Part shown: positions 33,563-42,726 of the stretch, piece after piece
How positions within the stretch are numbered: the stretch's first letter is position 1
Layout: each line of letters starts with the position of its first letter
NCBI RefSeq assembly: GCF_014202755.1
Contig: NZ_JACHHK010000002.1
Coordinates: 336,433 to 400,432 of the forward strand
DNA length: 64,000 nucleotides
Source: Catenisphaera adipataccumulans
GTDB lineage: Bacteria > Bacillota_I > Bacilli_A > Erysipelotrichales > Erysipelotrichaceae
Reading direction: 5' to 3'
Position numbers and translations under genes: made by a program
Notes under the pieces: model-generated
The model's input: the letters and a program-made list of their open reading frames with translations, nothing else
Databases searched by the model: none
Told to the model about the DNA's origin: nothing

Positions 33563-35611
33563 ATGATCAACAAACGAAGCATGGAAATTATTCAAACCAT
33601 CATTGACCAGGAACGCTACCACAAACCATGCACGCTCGAGCTCTTGAAAGAGCAATACAAAGTATCTGAACGTACACTGCGCTATGATCTGGACAATATT
33701 TCTGAGTTTCTTGAGCAGCAAGGATGCAAAGCATTGGGCTACGATAATGACGGGAGCATCCGGCTTAATAATCCGATCTATACCGTTCAGAAAGCTGTTT
33801 CCCAGCTGGATTTTTACTCCATGAAATTAACCAAAGACGAACGCTGTGCAGTGATCGCCTATGATCTGGCTGCAGCCGATCAGCCGCTCACCATGCAGAA
33901 ACTGGCCGATTCGTTGTATGTCAGCCGCTCAACCATTTTACATGACATGGATGAAACCAAAAAAATAGTGTCTGATTTTGATTTAAAGCTTGAATCCTCG
34001 AAAAAAGGTCTGTATTTAACTGGATGCGAAAGTGACCGCCGAATTTTGATGATGAATTTTTATCAGAAGGCTGAACTGCGGCAAATGGATCAAAGGCAGA
34101 CCGCAGACGAACAGATGATCGATCAAATCGTTCGCGAAGAAATCCGCTCCATCGAAAAACAGGATTCCTTGTTTTTTACCGACGAATCTTACAGTGATCT
34201 GCTGACATACATTTTTATCATGCAGGAAGAAATAAAAAAAGATCGTCTGGTCGAAATTGATTATGTACTGCGCCACCCGTCAATGGATGCCATCGCTTCA
34301 GAGATCCTGAAAAAAATCACTGATGCCCTGCATTTGAAATATATTTTGACAGAAGAGTATTTATTAAGCGACATATTATACAATCTCAATTATCTGCGCC
34401 GCAACGACATTGATGAAAATTTAATGCGCATTCAAATCGCAGCGGATGAGTTTATCAATGCGGTTGCCGTTGATCTGAATCAGCACATTTATCGTGATTT
34501 TCAGTTTTATCAGAACTTGATCAATCATCTGCAGTCGACATTTAAAGACATCCCGATGGCATCAGACTCCGACGATCATCTGCTTCAGCGGGGCGTCACG
34601 GATAACCCGGAAGTCGAAGCGGCGGTGCGCAAGAATCTGCCGATCCTGGAAGAGATCGTCAAGCGCTCGCTGACCAATGACGAAATTGCTTATATTACGA
34701 TCCATGTCTGTGCCGCGATCGAACGAAGCAAGCAGCGGGAAAATTCGTTGTCCGTCTTATTGGTCACGAACGGCGGCGGCAGCGCGGCGGAGCTTTTACT
34801 GATGAAATTAAAACGATATTTTCGCTTTCATGTATTGGATGTGATCCCGGAACATATTGTCGGCATCTATGATCTGAGTCAGGTCGATCTGATCATTACG
34901 ACCGTACCGCTGGATGTGACGGAATGCGAAACGGTGCTGCTGCATCCGTATTTAAGCGATGAAGACTGTATCTTATTGGGAGAGCGGATCGAAACGATCC
35001 AAAGCCGGAAGAAAAACGGTGCGCATAACCGGACATTTTTGCGGTTGGAAAATATCATCGCGAATTCGATTGTCCGCAGTTCCCTGAATAAAGATGAAAT
35101 TTACGTCAATATTATTTCGGATCTTCGGAATGTATTTGTACCGGAGATGAAAGATCAGATGGCATTATGCAATCTTCTGCAAGGTCATATACAAGTCGAT
35201 GTGGAGGCGGACACATGGGAAGAAGCAGTGCAGAAAAGTGCTGCACCGCTTCTGAAAGAAGGTTACTTTAATTCGATTTATGTCGAACAGATGATCCAAA
35301 GCGTCTATACCAACGGGCCGTATATCGTGATCGGGCCGCATTTTGCTTTACCGCACGGCACACCGAACCGGGGTCAGAAATTGGCACTGAACCTGATTCG
35401 TCTGAAGCATCCCGTAACATTCGGCGCAAAAGCATTTGATCCCGTGTATTTTGTGTGCTGCATGTCGACGCAGGATAAGGAATCACATTTGAAACCAATG
35501 TTTCATATCATGAGCCTTTTACGAGATAAAGAATGTCTGCAGGCTTTGATCGAAGCGAAGGACGCGGCGGAAATTATGCGCATTTTGTTTGATTATGAAC
35601 AGATGCTATAG
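33563..35611 (+). CDS. PRD-domain transcriptional regulator with IIB-like and EIIA domains
   Basis: A 682-residue MtlR/ManR-type activator. Two N-terminal helix-turn-helix units (KVSERTLRYDLDNI, YVSRSTILHDMDETK), two PRD domains (second with AYITIHVCAAIERSKQ), a GatB-like segment (VLLVTNGGGSAAELLL) and a C-terminal mannitol/fructose-type EIIA with FALPHGTP. The GatB-like domain has no cysteine at the usual phosphorylation place. Phosphorylation of PRD and EIIA histidines normally tunes such proteins. It is a single gene; locus A, which begins 0.9 kb downstream, is the likely target. Confidence 0.9.
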   Translation: MINKRSMEIIQTIIDQERYHKPCTLELLKEQYKVSERTLRYDLDNISEFLEQQGCKALGYDNDGSIRLNNPIYTVQKAVSQLDFYSMKLTKDERCAVIAYDLAAADQPLTMQKLADSLYVSRSTILHDMDETKKIVSDFDLKLESSKKGLYLTGCESDRRILMMNFYQKAELRQMDQRQTADEQMIDQIVREEIRSIEKQDSLFFTDESYSDLLTYIFIMQEEIKKDRLVEIDYVLRHPSMDAIASEILKKITDALHLKYILTEEYLLSDILYNLNYLRRNDIDENLMRIQIAADEFINAVAVDLNQHIYRDFQFYQNLINHLQSTFKDIPMASDSDDHLLQRGVTDNPEVEAAVRKNLPILEEIVKRSLTNDEIAYITIHVCAAIERSKQRENSLSVLLVTNGGGSAAELLLMKLKRYFRFHVLDVIPEHIVGIYDLSQVDLIITTVPLDVTECETVLLHPYLSDEDCILLGERIETIQSRKKNGAHNRTFLRLENIIANSIVRSSLNKDEIYVNIISDLRNVFVPEMKDQMALCNLLQGHIQVDVEADTWEEAVQKSAAPLLKEGYFNSIYVEQMIQSVYTNGPYIVIGPHFALPHGTPNRGQKLALNLIRLKHPVTFGAKAFDPVYFVCCMSTQDKESHLKPMFHIMSLLRDKECLQALIEAKDAAEIMRILFDYEQML

Positions 35612-36373
35612 GCATTGAACGATTTCAATGCCTTTTTTTTCAAACGGTTCCTGCGCTTCGGCCGTAAATTCGTAGGTTGTGATCAATGTATATGGTTTAT
35701 GGCTGTGGATCGGCACAAAATGCCGCTGCATCATCTTCGTGGTATCAGCCAGCACATAAATCTTCGGTACGGTTTCAAATAACGATTCGACAATATCACT
35801 TTCTACGACCGATGAGCAATACAGCCGGCCGGTTTCATCGACGGCATTGATGCCGATAAAAGCGGCATCCAAACGAAACTGTTGTAAATCATGCAGCGCC
35901 ATCGGGCCGGTGAGGGTCAGGGAGTTTTTTCGCAGCTCACCGCCGATGACGATCAGATGCAGCTGGTCATCGGTGGATAAATGATAAGCGATATTGATCG
36001 CATTGGTGACAATGGTCAGCGGCATCGTGTGCATCAGATGCAGTCCAAAGATATTGATCGTTGAACCGCTCGCAATAAATAGCCGTTCGTTCTCATGGAC
36101 AAACGTCAGTGCGGTCTGTGCGATGCGCCGCTTTTCATCAACACGCTGCTTGCTGCGTTTCAACAAAGAGGTTTCCGTATCCTGGATCTTTTTTTCTTTT
36201 AAGACGGCGCCGCCATGAGTGCGGATGACCAGTCCCTTTTGTTCCAATTCCTTTAAATCTCTGCGTGCTGTCATCGGCACTACATCAAAATGGCGGCAAA
36301 TGGTCGCAATTAAGATCTCATCCCGTTCAGATAACATATCCATGATCGCTTGTTGTCGAGCTTGTTTATTCAT
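35606..36373 (-). CDS. DeoR-family sugar regulator
   Basis: A 255-residue repressor with helix-turn-helix VPMTARRDLKELEQKGLVIR (about 32-51) and a sensor domain (LFIASGSTINIFGLHLM, IVIGGELRKNSLTLTG). No ribosome site precedes the ATG. A TACAAT -10-like hexamer (36385-36380 on the minus strand) ends only 6 nt before it, so the transcript may be leaderless. It is divergent from the 2-hydroxyacid dehydrogenase-aldolase genes, whose upstream region holds repeated CGAACAT elements. Confidence 0.88.
   Translation of the reverse strand: MNKQARQQAIMDMLSERDEILIATICRHFDVVPMTARRDLKELEQKGLVIRTHGGAVLKEKKIQDTETSLLKRSKQRVDEKRRIAQTALTFVHENERLFIASGSTINIFGLHLMHTMPLTIVTNAINIAYHLSTDDQLHLIVIGGELRKNSLTLTGPMALHDLQQFRLDAAFIGINAVDETGRLYCSSVVESDIVESLFETVPKIYVLADTTKMMQRHFVPIHSHKPYTLITTYEFTAEAQEPFEKKGIEIVQCL
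35610..35642 (+). terminator. Terminator after the PRD regulator
   Basis: Stem AGGCATTGAA / TTCAATGCCT with a CGAT loop and T8. It lies inside the end of the convergent DeoR gene. Confidence 0.88.
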
Positions 36374-36392
36374 AGGAAAATTGTATCACAAA

Positions 36393-36503
36393 ATGTTCGA
36401 ATAAAACATATAATTGGCAAAAATAACGAAAACCGAACATGTATATTGAGAATCATGCACAAATTCATTAAATTAATAATATATAAACGTTCAAAACGAA
36501 CAT
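36393..36503. promoter_or_regulatory. Repeated CGAACAT operator elements
   Basis: ATGTTCG at 36393-36399, CGAACAT at 36434-36440, and the inverted pair CGTTC-AAAA-CGAACAT at 36488-36503 lie between the divergent DeoR gene and the dehydrogenase gene. They are good candidates for the DeoR operator; the last one abuts the dehydrogenase ribosome site. Confidence 0.55.
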
Positions 36504-36517
36504 TTGGAGGTGGAAAT

Positions 36518-37546
36518 ATGAAATGTACTGCAGTCGGCGATATGCTGCTCAAGGAAAGTGACTTTCGCTCTGCTTTACAAGATTTGCCCGGCATCATAAG
36601 CTATCAAGGCCTGGAATGGAAGGCGGACATGGATCGTACGGCCATGCGGGAACTGATCCGTAAGATCGAGACGGAGGGCAGTGAAGCTTATTCCCTGCCG
36701 GAAGAAATCTATCAGGCCATGATCGACAGTGATGTTCTTTTTGTTCATCTTTGTCCTGTCGGCAAAGACGTCATCCGCAACGCGTCTCATCTGAAATATA
36801 TCTTTTCAGCGCGCGGCGGACTGGAGAACATTGCCGTCAAGGAAGCGCAGGCAAAAGGCATCCACATCATTCATTGTCCGATGCACAATGCCCATGCGGT
36901 CGCCGAAATGACGATCGGAATGATGCTTTGTGAAAGCCGGAATCTGGCCCGTGCGGATGAAGCGTTGAAAAACCATATTTGGCGCGAACAGTATCCAAAT
37001 TCCGGTCACATTACCGAACTGCGCAGCATGACGATCGGCATTATTGGATTCGGAACCATTGGACGATTGGTTGCTGAGCTGCTTCAGCCGTTCCATACAA
37101 TGATTTACGCCAATGATCCATTTGTGCCGGCCGATGAAATCAAAAAAGCCGGCTGTGTGCCGGTCGATCGGGGCACCTTGCTGAAGCAGTCCGATATCAT
37201 CACGCTTCACGGCCGCATCGGTCCGAACGATCCGCCGCTGATCGGTGCCGAAGAACTGAAGAAAATGAAACCGAATGCGTATTTGATCAACACGGCCCGG
37301 GCGGTGCTCGTTGATATGGATGCGTTGGCCGATGCGTTGAAAAACCATCAGATCCAGGGAGCGGCACTGGATGTATTTCCAAGCGAACCGCCGCAGTTCG
37401 ATCATCCGATCTTCAAGCTGGATAATGTCACCTTGACCAATCACCGCGGCGGAGATACCGTCGATTCCTATCGTCGGGCGCCGGAATTATTGGCAGATAT
37501 GTATCGCGAAGTCATGGAAACCGGAAAAACAAGGACGATGTTATGA
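36518..37546 (+). CDS. D-isomer 2-hydroxyacid dehydrogenase family protein
   Basis: A 342-residue NAD-dependent dehydrogenase like SerA/PdxB. The NAD loop is GFGTIGRLVAELL. The catalytic set is Arg in INTARAVLVD, Glu in DVFPSEPP and His in LTNHRGG (usually TPHxG). The substrate is likely a D-2-hydroxy acid or a sugar acid phosphate. TGGAGG precedes the ATG; the long upstream in-frame extension is non-coding. Overlaps the RhaD-like gene by 4 bp. Confidence 0.87.
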   Translation: MKCTAVGDMLLKESDFRSALQDLPGIISYQGLEWKADMDRTAMRELIRKIETEGSEAYSLPEEIYQAMIDSDVLFVHLCPVGKDVIRNASHLKYIFSARGGLENIAVKEAQAKGIHIIHCPMHNAHAVAEMTIGMMLCESRNLARADEALKNHIWREQYPNSGHITELRSMTIGIIGFGTIGRLVAELLQPFHTMIYANDPFVPADEIKKAGCVPVDRGTLLKQSDIITLHGRIGPNDPPLIGAEELKKMKPNAYLINTARAVLVDMDALADALKNHQIQGAALDVFPSEPPQFDHPIFKLDNVTLTNHRGGDTVDSYRRAPELLADMYREVMETGKTRTML

Positions 37547-38370
37547 GAATAGAAGAAACCAAATTTTTTCAAGAATACATCGACATGGCCATGCATGGGG
37601 ATGAAATGGGATGGCATGAGCGCAACGGCGGCAATTTTACCTATTGGCTGAAGGAAGAAGAAGTCGATGCAGTTCGTGATCAGCTGCATCCTGGAAACTG
37701 GCTGCCCATTGGTACAGAAGTTCCCAAGCTGCAGAATGAATATTTTCTGATCAGCGGCACCGGACAGTTTTTCCACAACATGCGCCGCGATCCGATGCAT
37801 ACATGCGGCATCATTCAGGTCGATCCGACCGGCACGCAGTACAGAATCTGCTGGGGGCTGCTGGACGGCGGCCGTCCGACCAGCGAACTGCCGACCCATT
37901 TAATGAACATGGCCGTGCGCGCCGTGCATACAAACGATAGGAACCGTGTGATCTATCACTGTCACTGTCCGAATGTCATCGCGATGACATTTCTGCTGGA
38001 ACCAGATGCCGATTTATTTTCCAAAGAGTTATGGGAATCGATGACCGAATGTCCGATCATCTTCCCGGAAGGTGTCGGCGTTGTACGCTGGATGGTCCCC
38101 GGCGGCCGGGAAATCGCGGAAGCCACAGCTGCCTGCATGGAACGGTACAATGCCGTTATTTGGTGTCATCATGGCATCTTCTGCTCCGGGCCGGACTTTG
38201 ATACGACGTTCGGCTTGATGCATACGATCGAAAAAAGCGCGGAAATCTGGATCAAGATCCATTCTTGTGCGGATCATAAAAGACAAACCATCACCCGGCA
38301 GGATTTCATCCGTCTGGCCGATGCGTTCCATGTCACATTAAATCCAGATGTACTGAAACGATGTGTGTAA
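37543..38370 (+). CDS. RhaD-like class II aldolase
   Basis: A 275-residue aldolase of rhamnulose-1-phosphate aldolase length and motifs: WHERNGGNFTYWL near residues 24-36, FLISGTGQFF, zinc ligands in YHCHCPN, and WCHHGIF. RhaD splits rhamnulose-1-phosphate into DHAP and lactaldehyde. No rhamnose isomerase or kinase is nearby, so another ketose-1-phosphate may be the substrate. If the product is a 2-hydroxyaldehyde or acid, the coupled 2-hydroxyacid dehydrogenase could act on it after oxidation. Confidence 0.87.
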   Translation: MRIEETKFFQEYIDMAMHGDEMGWHERNGGNFTYWLKEEEVDAVRDQLHPGNWLPIGTEVPKLQNEYFLISGTGQFFHNMRRDPMHTCGIIQVDPTGTQYRICWGLLDGGRPTSELPTHLMNMAVRAVHTNDRNRVIYHCHCPNVIAMTFLLEPDADLFSKELWESMTECPIIFPEGVGVVRWMVPGGREIAEATAACMERYNAVIWCHHGIFCSGPDFDTTFGLMHTIEKSAEIWIKIHSCADHKRQTITRQDFIRLADAFHVTLNPDVLKRCV

Positions 38371-38407
38371 AAGCTTGCACAAATCATTGAACGACTCTAC
38401 TCTTTAA

Positions 38408-38421
38408 TGAAAGCGCTTAAC
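38408..38421. promoter_or_regulatory. cre box before gatA
   Basis: TGAAAGCGCTTAAC matches the CcpA consensus closely. It lies 67 bp before the gatA start codon and suggests catabolite repression of the Gat PTS operon separately from the aldolase genes upstream. Confidence 0.75.
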
Positions 38422-38474
38422 AAAATACAATGAAGATGTAAAAAATAGCGCTATTAAAGTAGGAAGGGCAAGAT

Positions 38475-38966
38475 ATGATTTGGGAAGATTTGAATGAGGA
38501 CATAATTGTATTTCAGTCCGATGCGAGCACTTCAGATGAAGTGTTCGAAACATTGGGAAAGATCCTGATCGATAAAGGATATTGTAAAGACTCTTATGTT
38601 CAAGCTTTAAAAGATCGGGAAAAGGAATATCCCACAGGCATTAATGTCGGCGGATTTGGAATCGCAATTCCGCATACAGATCCAGAACATGTCATTCGTG
38701 AAACAGAATCGATCCTGACATTAAAAAAACCGGTTCGTTTCACACAAATGGGAAGCACCGATATCCCGGTAGATGTGAAATTGGTGATGATGCTGACGAT
38801 CAAAGATCCGAAAGCACACATCAAAAAATTGCAGCGAATTATTACGTTGGTACAAGATCAGCAGCTGCTGAAAAATATCTATGACTCAGATAGTGCTGAT
38901 CGTGTCATTCAGTTGATCAAAGAAAAAGAAGATGCAATAGAAAAGGAGAGCGAAAATCTATTATGA
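38475..38966 (+). CDS. gatA: PTS galactitol-family IIA
   Basis: A 163-residue fructose/mannitol-type EIIA domain with the phosphohistidine His67 in GIAIPHTDPEHV. Sequence and neighbours place it in the Gat family, which moves galactitol, arabitols and related polyols. AGGAAG precedes the ATG. Overlaps gatB by 4 bp. Confidence 0.9.
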   Translation: MIWEDLNEDIIVFQSDASTSDEVFETLGKILIDKGYCKDSYVQALKDREKEYPTGINVGGFGIAIPHTDPEHVIRETESILTLKKPVRFTQMGSTDIPVDVKLVMMLTIKDPKAHIKKLQRIITLVQDQQLLKNIYDSDSADRVIQLIKEKEDAIEKESENLL

Positions 38967-39265
38967 AACAAGTTAGTATTTTATCCGTCTGCGGATCTGG
39001 AACGGTTACCAGCAGTACCGTGGCCGCAAAGTTGAAGGAAAGATTAGGTAAGGAAGGCTATCAAGTTTCTACGACCGAATGCCGTCCGACCGAAGCGCTG
39101 AATCTGGCGCAGTCCGGCCGTTTTGACATCATCGCTCATACCAGCCCGTTACAAAAAGGCGACTATGGTATTCCGGCTGTCAATGCCTTTGCGGTCATCA
39201 CCGGAATCGGCGAAGAAAAATTCTATCAGGATATTCTGGCTGCTTTGAAATCAGTCGGTAAATAA
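38963..39265 (+). CDS. gatB: PTS galactitol-family IIB
   Basis: A 100-residue GatB with the phosphocysteine Cys10 in SVCGSGTVTSSTVA. It takes phosphate from GatA and passes it to the polyol carried by GatC. Translationally coupled to gatA. Confidence 0.92.
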   Translation: MKQVSILSVCGSGTVTSSTVAAKLKERLGKEGYQVSTTECRPTEALNLAQSGRFDIIAHTSPLQKGDYGIPAVNAFAVITGIGEEKFYQDILAALKSVGK

Positions 39266-39296
39266 AAAGTAAAAAGAAAGAGGTATAAAGTAAATT

Positions 39297-40703
39297 ATGG
39301 TAGTGCTTGAGTTCTTAAAGTCAATGATCGATAACTTCGGAGCGGCTATTATCGTCCCGATCATTATCATCATCATTGCATTGATTTTCCGTGTAAAGTG
39401 GCAGAAAGCCGTTATGTCCGGCTTGTATGCAGCGGTTTCACTGGAAGGTATCTCCTTGATGGTCGGTGCCTTCACACCAATTATCACACCTTTGGTTCAG
39501 AACATGGCCGATGTCATGGTCAACATCACCGGTGTCAATTTGAATGTATTCGATGTCGGTTGGCAGGCGACGAGCTTGGTTGCCTTCTCGACCAGTGCCG
39601 GCATGATTTATCTGGGCTTGGGTATTGTCCTGCAGACGGTTTTGTTCCTGATCAAATGGACAAAATGCTTCCAGCCTTCGGATTTGTGGAATAACTATTC
39701 CTACATGGTTTGGGGTGCCATGGTCATCGCTGTTACGGGCAACTTCCCGCTGGGTATTGCCTGCATGATCTTGTGCAACTTGTACAGCTTATTGGTAGCG
39801 GATATGCTGGCAAAACGTTGGTCGACATATTATCAGTATCCAAACTGCACCATTATCGCGATGCACAACATCGAGCCAGGTATCTTTGCCATCGTGCTGG
39901 ATCCGGTCCTGAACCTCCTGCATATGAATAAACTGAAATGGAACCCGCAGTCCATTCAGGAAAAAATCGGTTTCTTAGGCGAGCCGATGACGATTGGTTT
40001 CATCTTAGGTGCTTTGATTGGTTTATTAGGAAACATCACATCCTTAGGAACGATGGAAGCTTGGGGCTCGATCTTCACAGCTGCTGTTGCAACGGCTGCG
40101 ATCATGGCCATCTTCCCGAAGATCACCGGATTCTTTGCGCAGGCATTCGCGCCGATCACAGAAGCTGCCCGTCAGTTTATGGGCGATACCTCTGAGCGTG
40201 AATGGTACATCGCCGTCAACGATGCCGTTGGATATGGTGAACCGGCAACCTTGACCTGCGGTCTGTTATTGATGCCGATCATGGTATTGATCGCCTTCTT
40301 CTTGCCAGGCAACCAGACATTGCCAGTTGTTGACTTGGTCGCTATTCCGTACATGGTTGAGGGATTGGTTGCTGTTTATAACGGTAACATGGCCAAGGTC
40401 ATCGTTACCGGTGCAATTTGGTTCAGCTTAGGTCTGCTGATGTGCTCCGCAACAGCGCCGATCTTTACCGAAGTAGCCAAAGAAGCAGGATATGCCATTC
40501 CGGCAGGAGCTGCTATGATCACCAGCTTCAACATCTTAGGTAAACCGTTGGTTGGTTTGGTCTTCTTCGCTTTCTTATCCGGCAATCCGATGCTCATTGG
40601 TTTAGCCGTTGTTGTATACGCAATTGCTTATATTTGCTACCGCAAGAACGATAAAAAACTTGAGGATCATCTGGAAACAATGGCTGCGAAGAACGCTGCG
40701 TAA
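39297..40703 (+). CDS. gatC: PTS galactitol-family IIC permease
   Basis: A 468-residue membrane permease with about twelve hydrophobic stretches. The family segment GWQATSLVAFSTSAGMIY (about 82-99) is clear, and WYIAVNDAVGYGEPATLT matches the conserved GatC loop. It imports a polyol with GatA and GatB. The substrate cannot be read directly; the downstream AraM-like and AraD-like enzymes suggest a pentitol. Confidence 0.92.
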   Translation: MVVLEFLKSMIDNFGAAIIVPIIIIIIALIFRVKWQKAVMSGLYAAVSLEGISLMVGAFTPIITPLVQNMADVMVNITGVNLNVFDVGWQATSLVAFSTSAGMIYLGLGIVLQTVLFLIKWTKCFQPSDLWNNYSYMVWGAMVIAVTGNFPLGIACMILCNLYSLLVADMLAKRWSTYYQYPNCTIIAMHNIEPGIFAIVLDPVLNLLHMNKLKWNPQSIQEKIGFLGEPMTIGFILGALIGLLGNITSLGTMEAWGSIFTAAVATAAIMAIFPKITGFFAQAFAPITEAARQFMGDTSEREWYIAVNDAVGYGEPATLTCGLLLMPIMVLIAFFLPGNQTLPVVDLVAIPYMVEGLVAVYNGNMAKVIVTGAIWFSLGLLMCSATAPIFTEVAKEAGYAIPAGAAMITSFNILGKPLVGLVFFAFLSGNPMLIGLAVVVYAIAYICYRKNDKKLEDHLETMAAKNAA

Positions 40704-40729
40704 AAAAATGATTCAGGAAGGAAATATAT

Positions 40730-42019
40730 ATGAATGTAGACTTACAGAAAGTTCGTGAATTATGCGATCCATCAAGGGATCAGAAAATATTCGTGGATGA
40801 TATCATCATTGAAAAAGGTGCTTTAAAGCACCTTCCTTCCATTATGAAGGAAAAATATGGCCAGTTTAAAAATGTCGTCATGATCTGTGATCAAAATACC
40901 TATGAAGCAGCCGGAAAAAAAGTGGAACAACTGCTGCCGGCCATTCATACAGTGATTCTTGATCCGACCGACCTGCATGCCAATGAGATTGGTGTTGCGG
41001 CTGCAGAAAAGGAACTGAATCAATATGGTGATGTTGATTTCATGATTGCCTGCGGTTCCGGAACGATCCATGATATTACTCGTTATCATGCATACAACCG
41101 GAAGATCAATTTCTTATCCATTCCGACGGCAGCCAGCGTCGACGGTTTCGTTTCTACCGTGGCGGCGATGACCTGGCATGGTTTCAAGAAAAGCTTTACG
41201 GCTGTCAGCCCGGTCTTTGTCTTAGCGGACAGTGAGATCTTCTCTCATGCGCCGGCTCGTCTGACCGCCAGCGGCGTCGGTGATTTGATCGGCAAATATA
41301 CAAGTATTTGTGACTGGAAGATCGCACATGCGGTGACCGGTGAATACATCAGTATGCCGGTCGTCGAATGGGAACAGGAAATTCTGAAAGATTTAATTGA
41401 TAACCTAGACGGCATCGGCAAGCACGATTTCAAGGCATACGAAAACTTGATGTACGGTTTGCTGCTGAGCGGACTGGCCATGCAGATGATCGGCAATTCC
41501 CGCCCGGCATCCGGCGCAGAACACCATTGTTCCCATTTGTGGGAAATGGCTGCGATCAATGAGCCGATCGATTTCCTGCACGGCGAAAAAGTCGGTGTGG
41601 GACTGTGCCTGGTCAGCGCTGTATACAAACGGGCATTAGCGAAGTTAAAGGAAGGAAACTATACAGTGAAATCCCACATGGATGTGGAGACGGACTTTAT
41701 CAAGGAACATTTTAAGAATGAAACGCTGCAGAAAGCCATTCTGGAAGAGAATACACCGAACTTGATGGCCGATATCACGGCGGATCAGCTGAAAGCCAAA
41801 GAAGCTGAGATCATTACGATCTTGGAAGAACTGCCAAGCGCAGAACAAATCATTGGCTGGATGAAGAAAGTCAACGCCTTGACAACGATCGAAGAGTTGA
41901 CGTTGGATGAATCGCTGCGTCCGCTGACTTTGAAACTGAGTCCGTATGTACGTCAGCGTCTGACCTTCATGCGGCTGCTGAAATTCTACGATTTCTACGA
42001 CGAAGTAATCGAGGGATAG
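40730..42019 (+). CDS. AraM/G1PDH-like metal-dependent polyol-phosphate dehydrogenase
   Basis: A 429-residue member of the sn-glycerol-1-phosphate dehydrogenase/AraM branch of iron-type dehydrogenases. NAD loop ACGSGTIHDITRYHA, then IPTAASVDGFVS with the metal Asp, then His ligands in SGAEHHCSHLWEM and FLHGEKVGVGL. Named members reduce dihydroxyacetone phosphate. Inside a Gat PTS operon it more likely oxidises the imported polyol phosphate. GGAAGG precedes the ATG. A paralogue lies at 52353. Confidence 0.86.
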   Translation: MNVDLQKVRELCDPSRDQKIFVDDIIIEKGALKHLPSIMKEKYGQFKNVVMICDQNTYEAAGKKVEQLLPAIHTVILDPTDLHANEIGVAAAEKELNQYGDVDFMIACGSGTIHDITRYHAYNRKINFLSIPTAASVDGFVSTVAAMTWHGFKKSFTAVSPVFVLADSEIFSHAPARLTASGVGDLIGKYTSICDWKIAHAVTGEYISMPVVEWEQEILKDLIDNLDGIGKHDFKAYENLMYGLLLSGLAMQMIGNSRPASGAEHHCSHLWEMAAINEPIDFLHGEKVGVGLCLVSAVYKRALAKLKEGNYTVKSHMDVETDFIKEHFKNETLQKAILEENTPNLMADITADQLKAKEAEIITILEELPSAEQIIGWMKKVNALTTIEELTLDESLRPLTLKLSPYVRQRLTFMRLLKFYDFYDEVIEG

Positions 42020-42022
42020 CGT

Positions 42023-42724
42023 ATGCTGGAACAACTGAAACAAGAGGCCCTGAACGCAAACTTGCTGCTGCCGAAGTATGGTCTGATTACTTTTACCTGG
42101 GGAAACGTCTCAGCTATTGACCGGGAAAAAGGAATCGTAGCCATCAAACCAAGCGGCGTCCCGTATGATACAATGAAGGCCGAAGATATTGTATTGGTCG
42201 ATTTGGATGGTCATATCGTGGAAGGGGATCTGAATCCAAGCAGTGATCTGCCGACCCATCTGGAATTCTATCGTCAGTGGAAAAACATCGGCGGGGTCGT
42301 TCACACTCACTCGCAGTGGGCCACTGCCTTTGCACAGGCAGGTCTGGATATTCAGGCTTTAGGTACGACCCAGGCAGATTACTTCTATGGCAATGTGCCT
42401 TGCACCCGCTGCATGACAGATGCAGAAATCAACGGCAACTATGAACTGGAAACCGGAAAGGTGATCGTTGAAACATTCAAAGAACGGAATATCGATCCTG
42501 ACCAGATGCCGGGCGTCCTGGTCCATTCGCATGGTCCATTTACCTGGGGCACAGATGCAGAAAATGCCGTACACAATGCTGTCGTGTTGGAACAATGTGC
42601 GAAGATGAATGCGATCTCTACATTATTAAAAGACAACCACATCGATGATATGCAGCCGGTGCTTTTAAACAAACATTATCTAAGAAAGCACGGTCCGAAC
42701 GCTTATTACGGACAGCACAAATAA
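42023..42724 (+). CDS. L-ribulose-5-phosphate 4-epimerase-like (AraD family)
   Basis: A 233-residue class II aldolase/epimerase: [30 protein letters not shown], zinc ligands in [13 protein letters not shown], and [14 protein letters not shown]. This order and length match AraD/UlaF/SgbE, which turn L-ribulose-5-phosphate into D-xylulose-5-phosphate. It starts 3 bp after the AraM-like gene. No arabinose isomerase or ribulokinase is present, so its substrate should come from the dehydrogenase. Confidence 0.9.
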   Translation: MLEQLKQEALNANLLLPKYGLITFTWGNVSAIDREKGIVAIKPSGVPYDTMKAEDIVLVDLDGHIVEGDLNPSSDLPTHLEFYRQWKNIGGVVHTHSQWATAFAQAGLDIQALGTTQADYFYGNVPCTRCMTDAEINGNYELETGKVIVETFKERNIDPDQMPGVLVHSHGPFTWGTDAENAVHNAVVLEQCAKMNAISTLLKDNHIDDMQPVLLNKHYLRKHGPNAYYGQHK

Positions 42725-42726
42725 AT

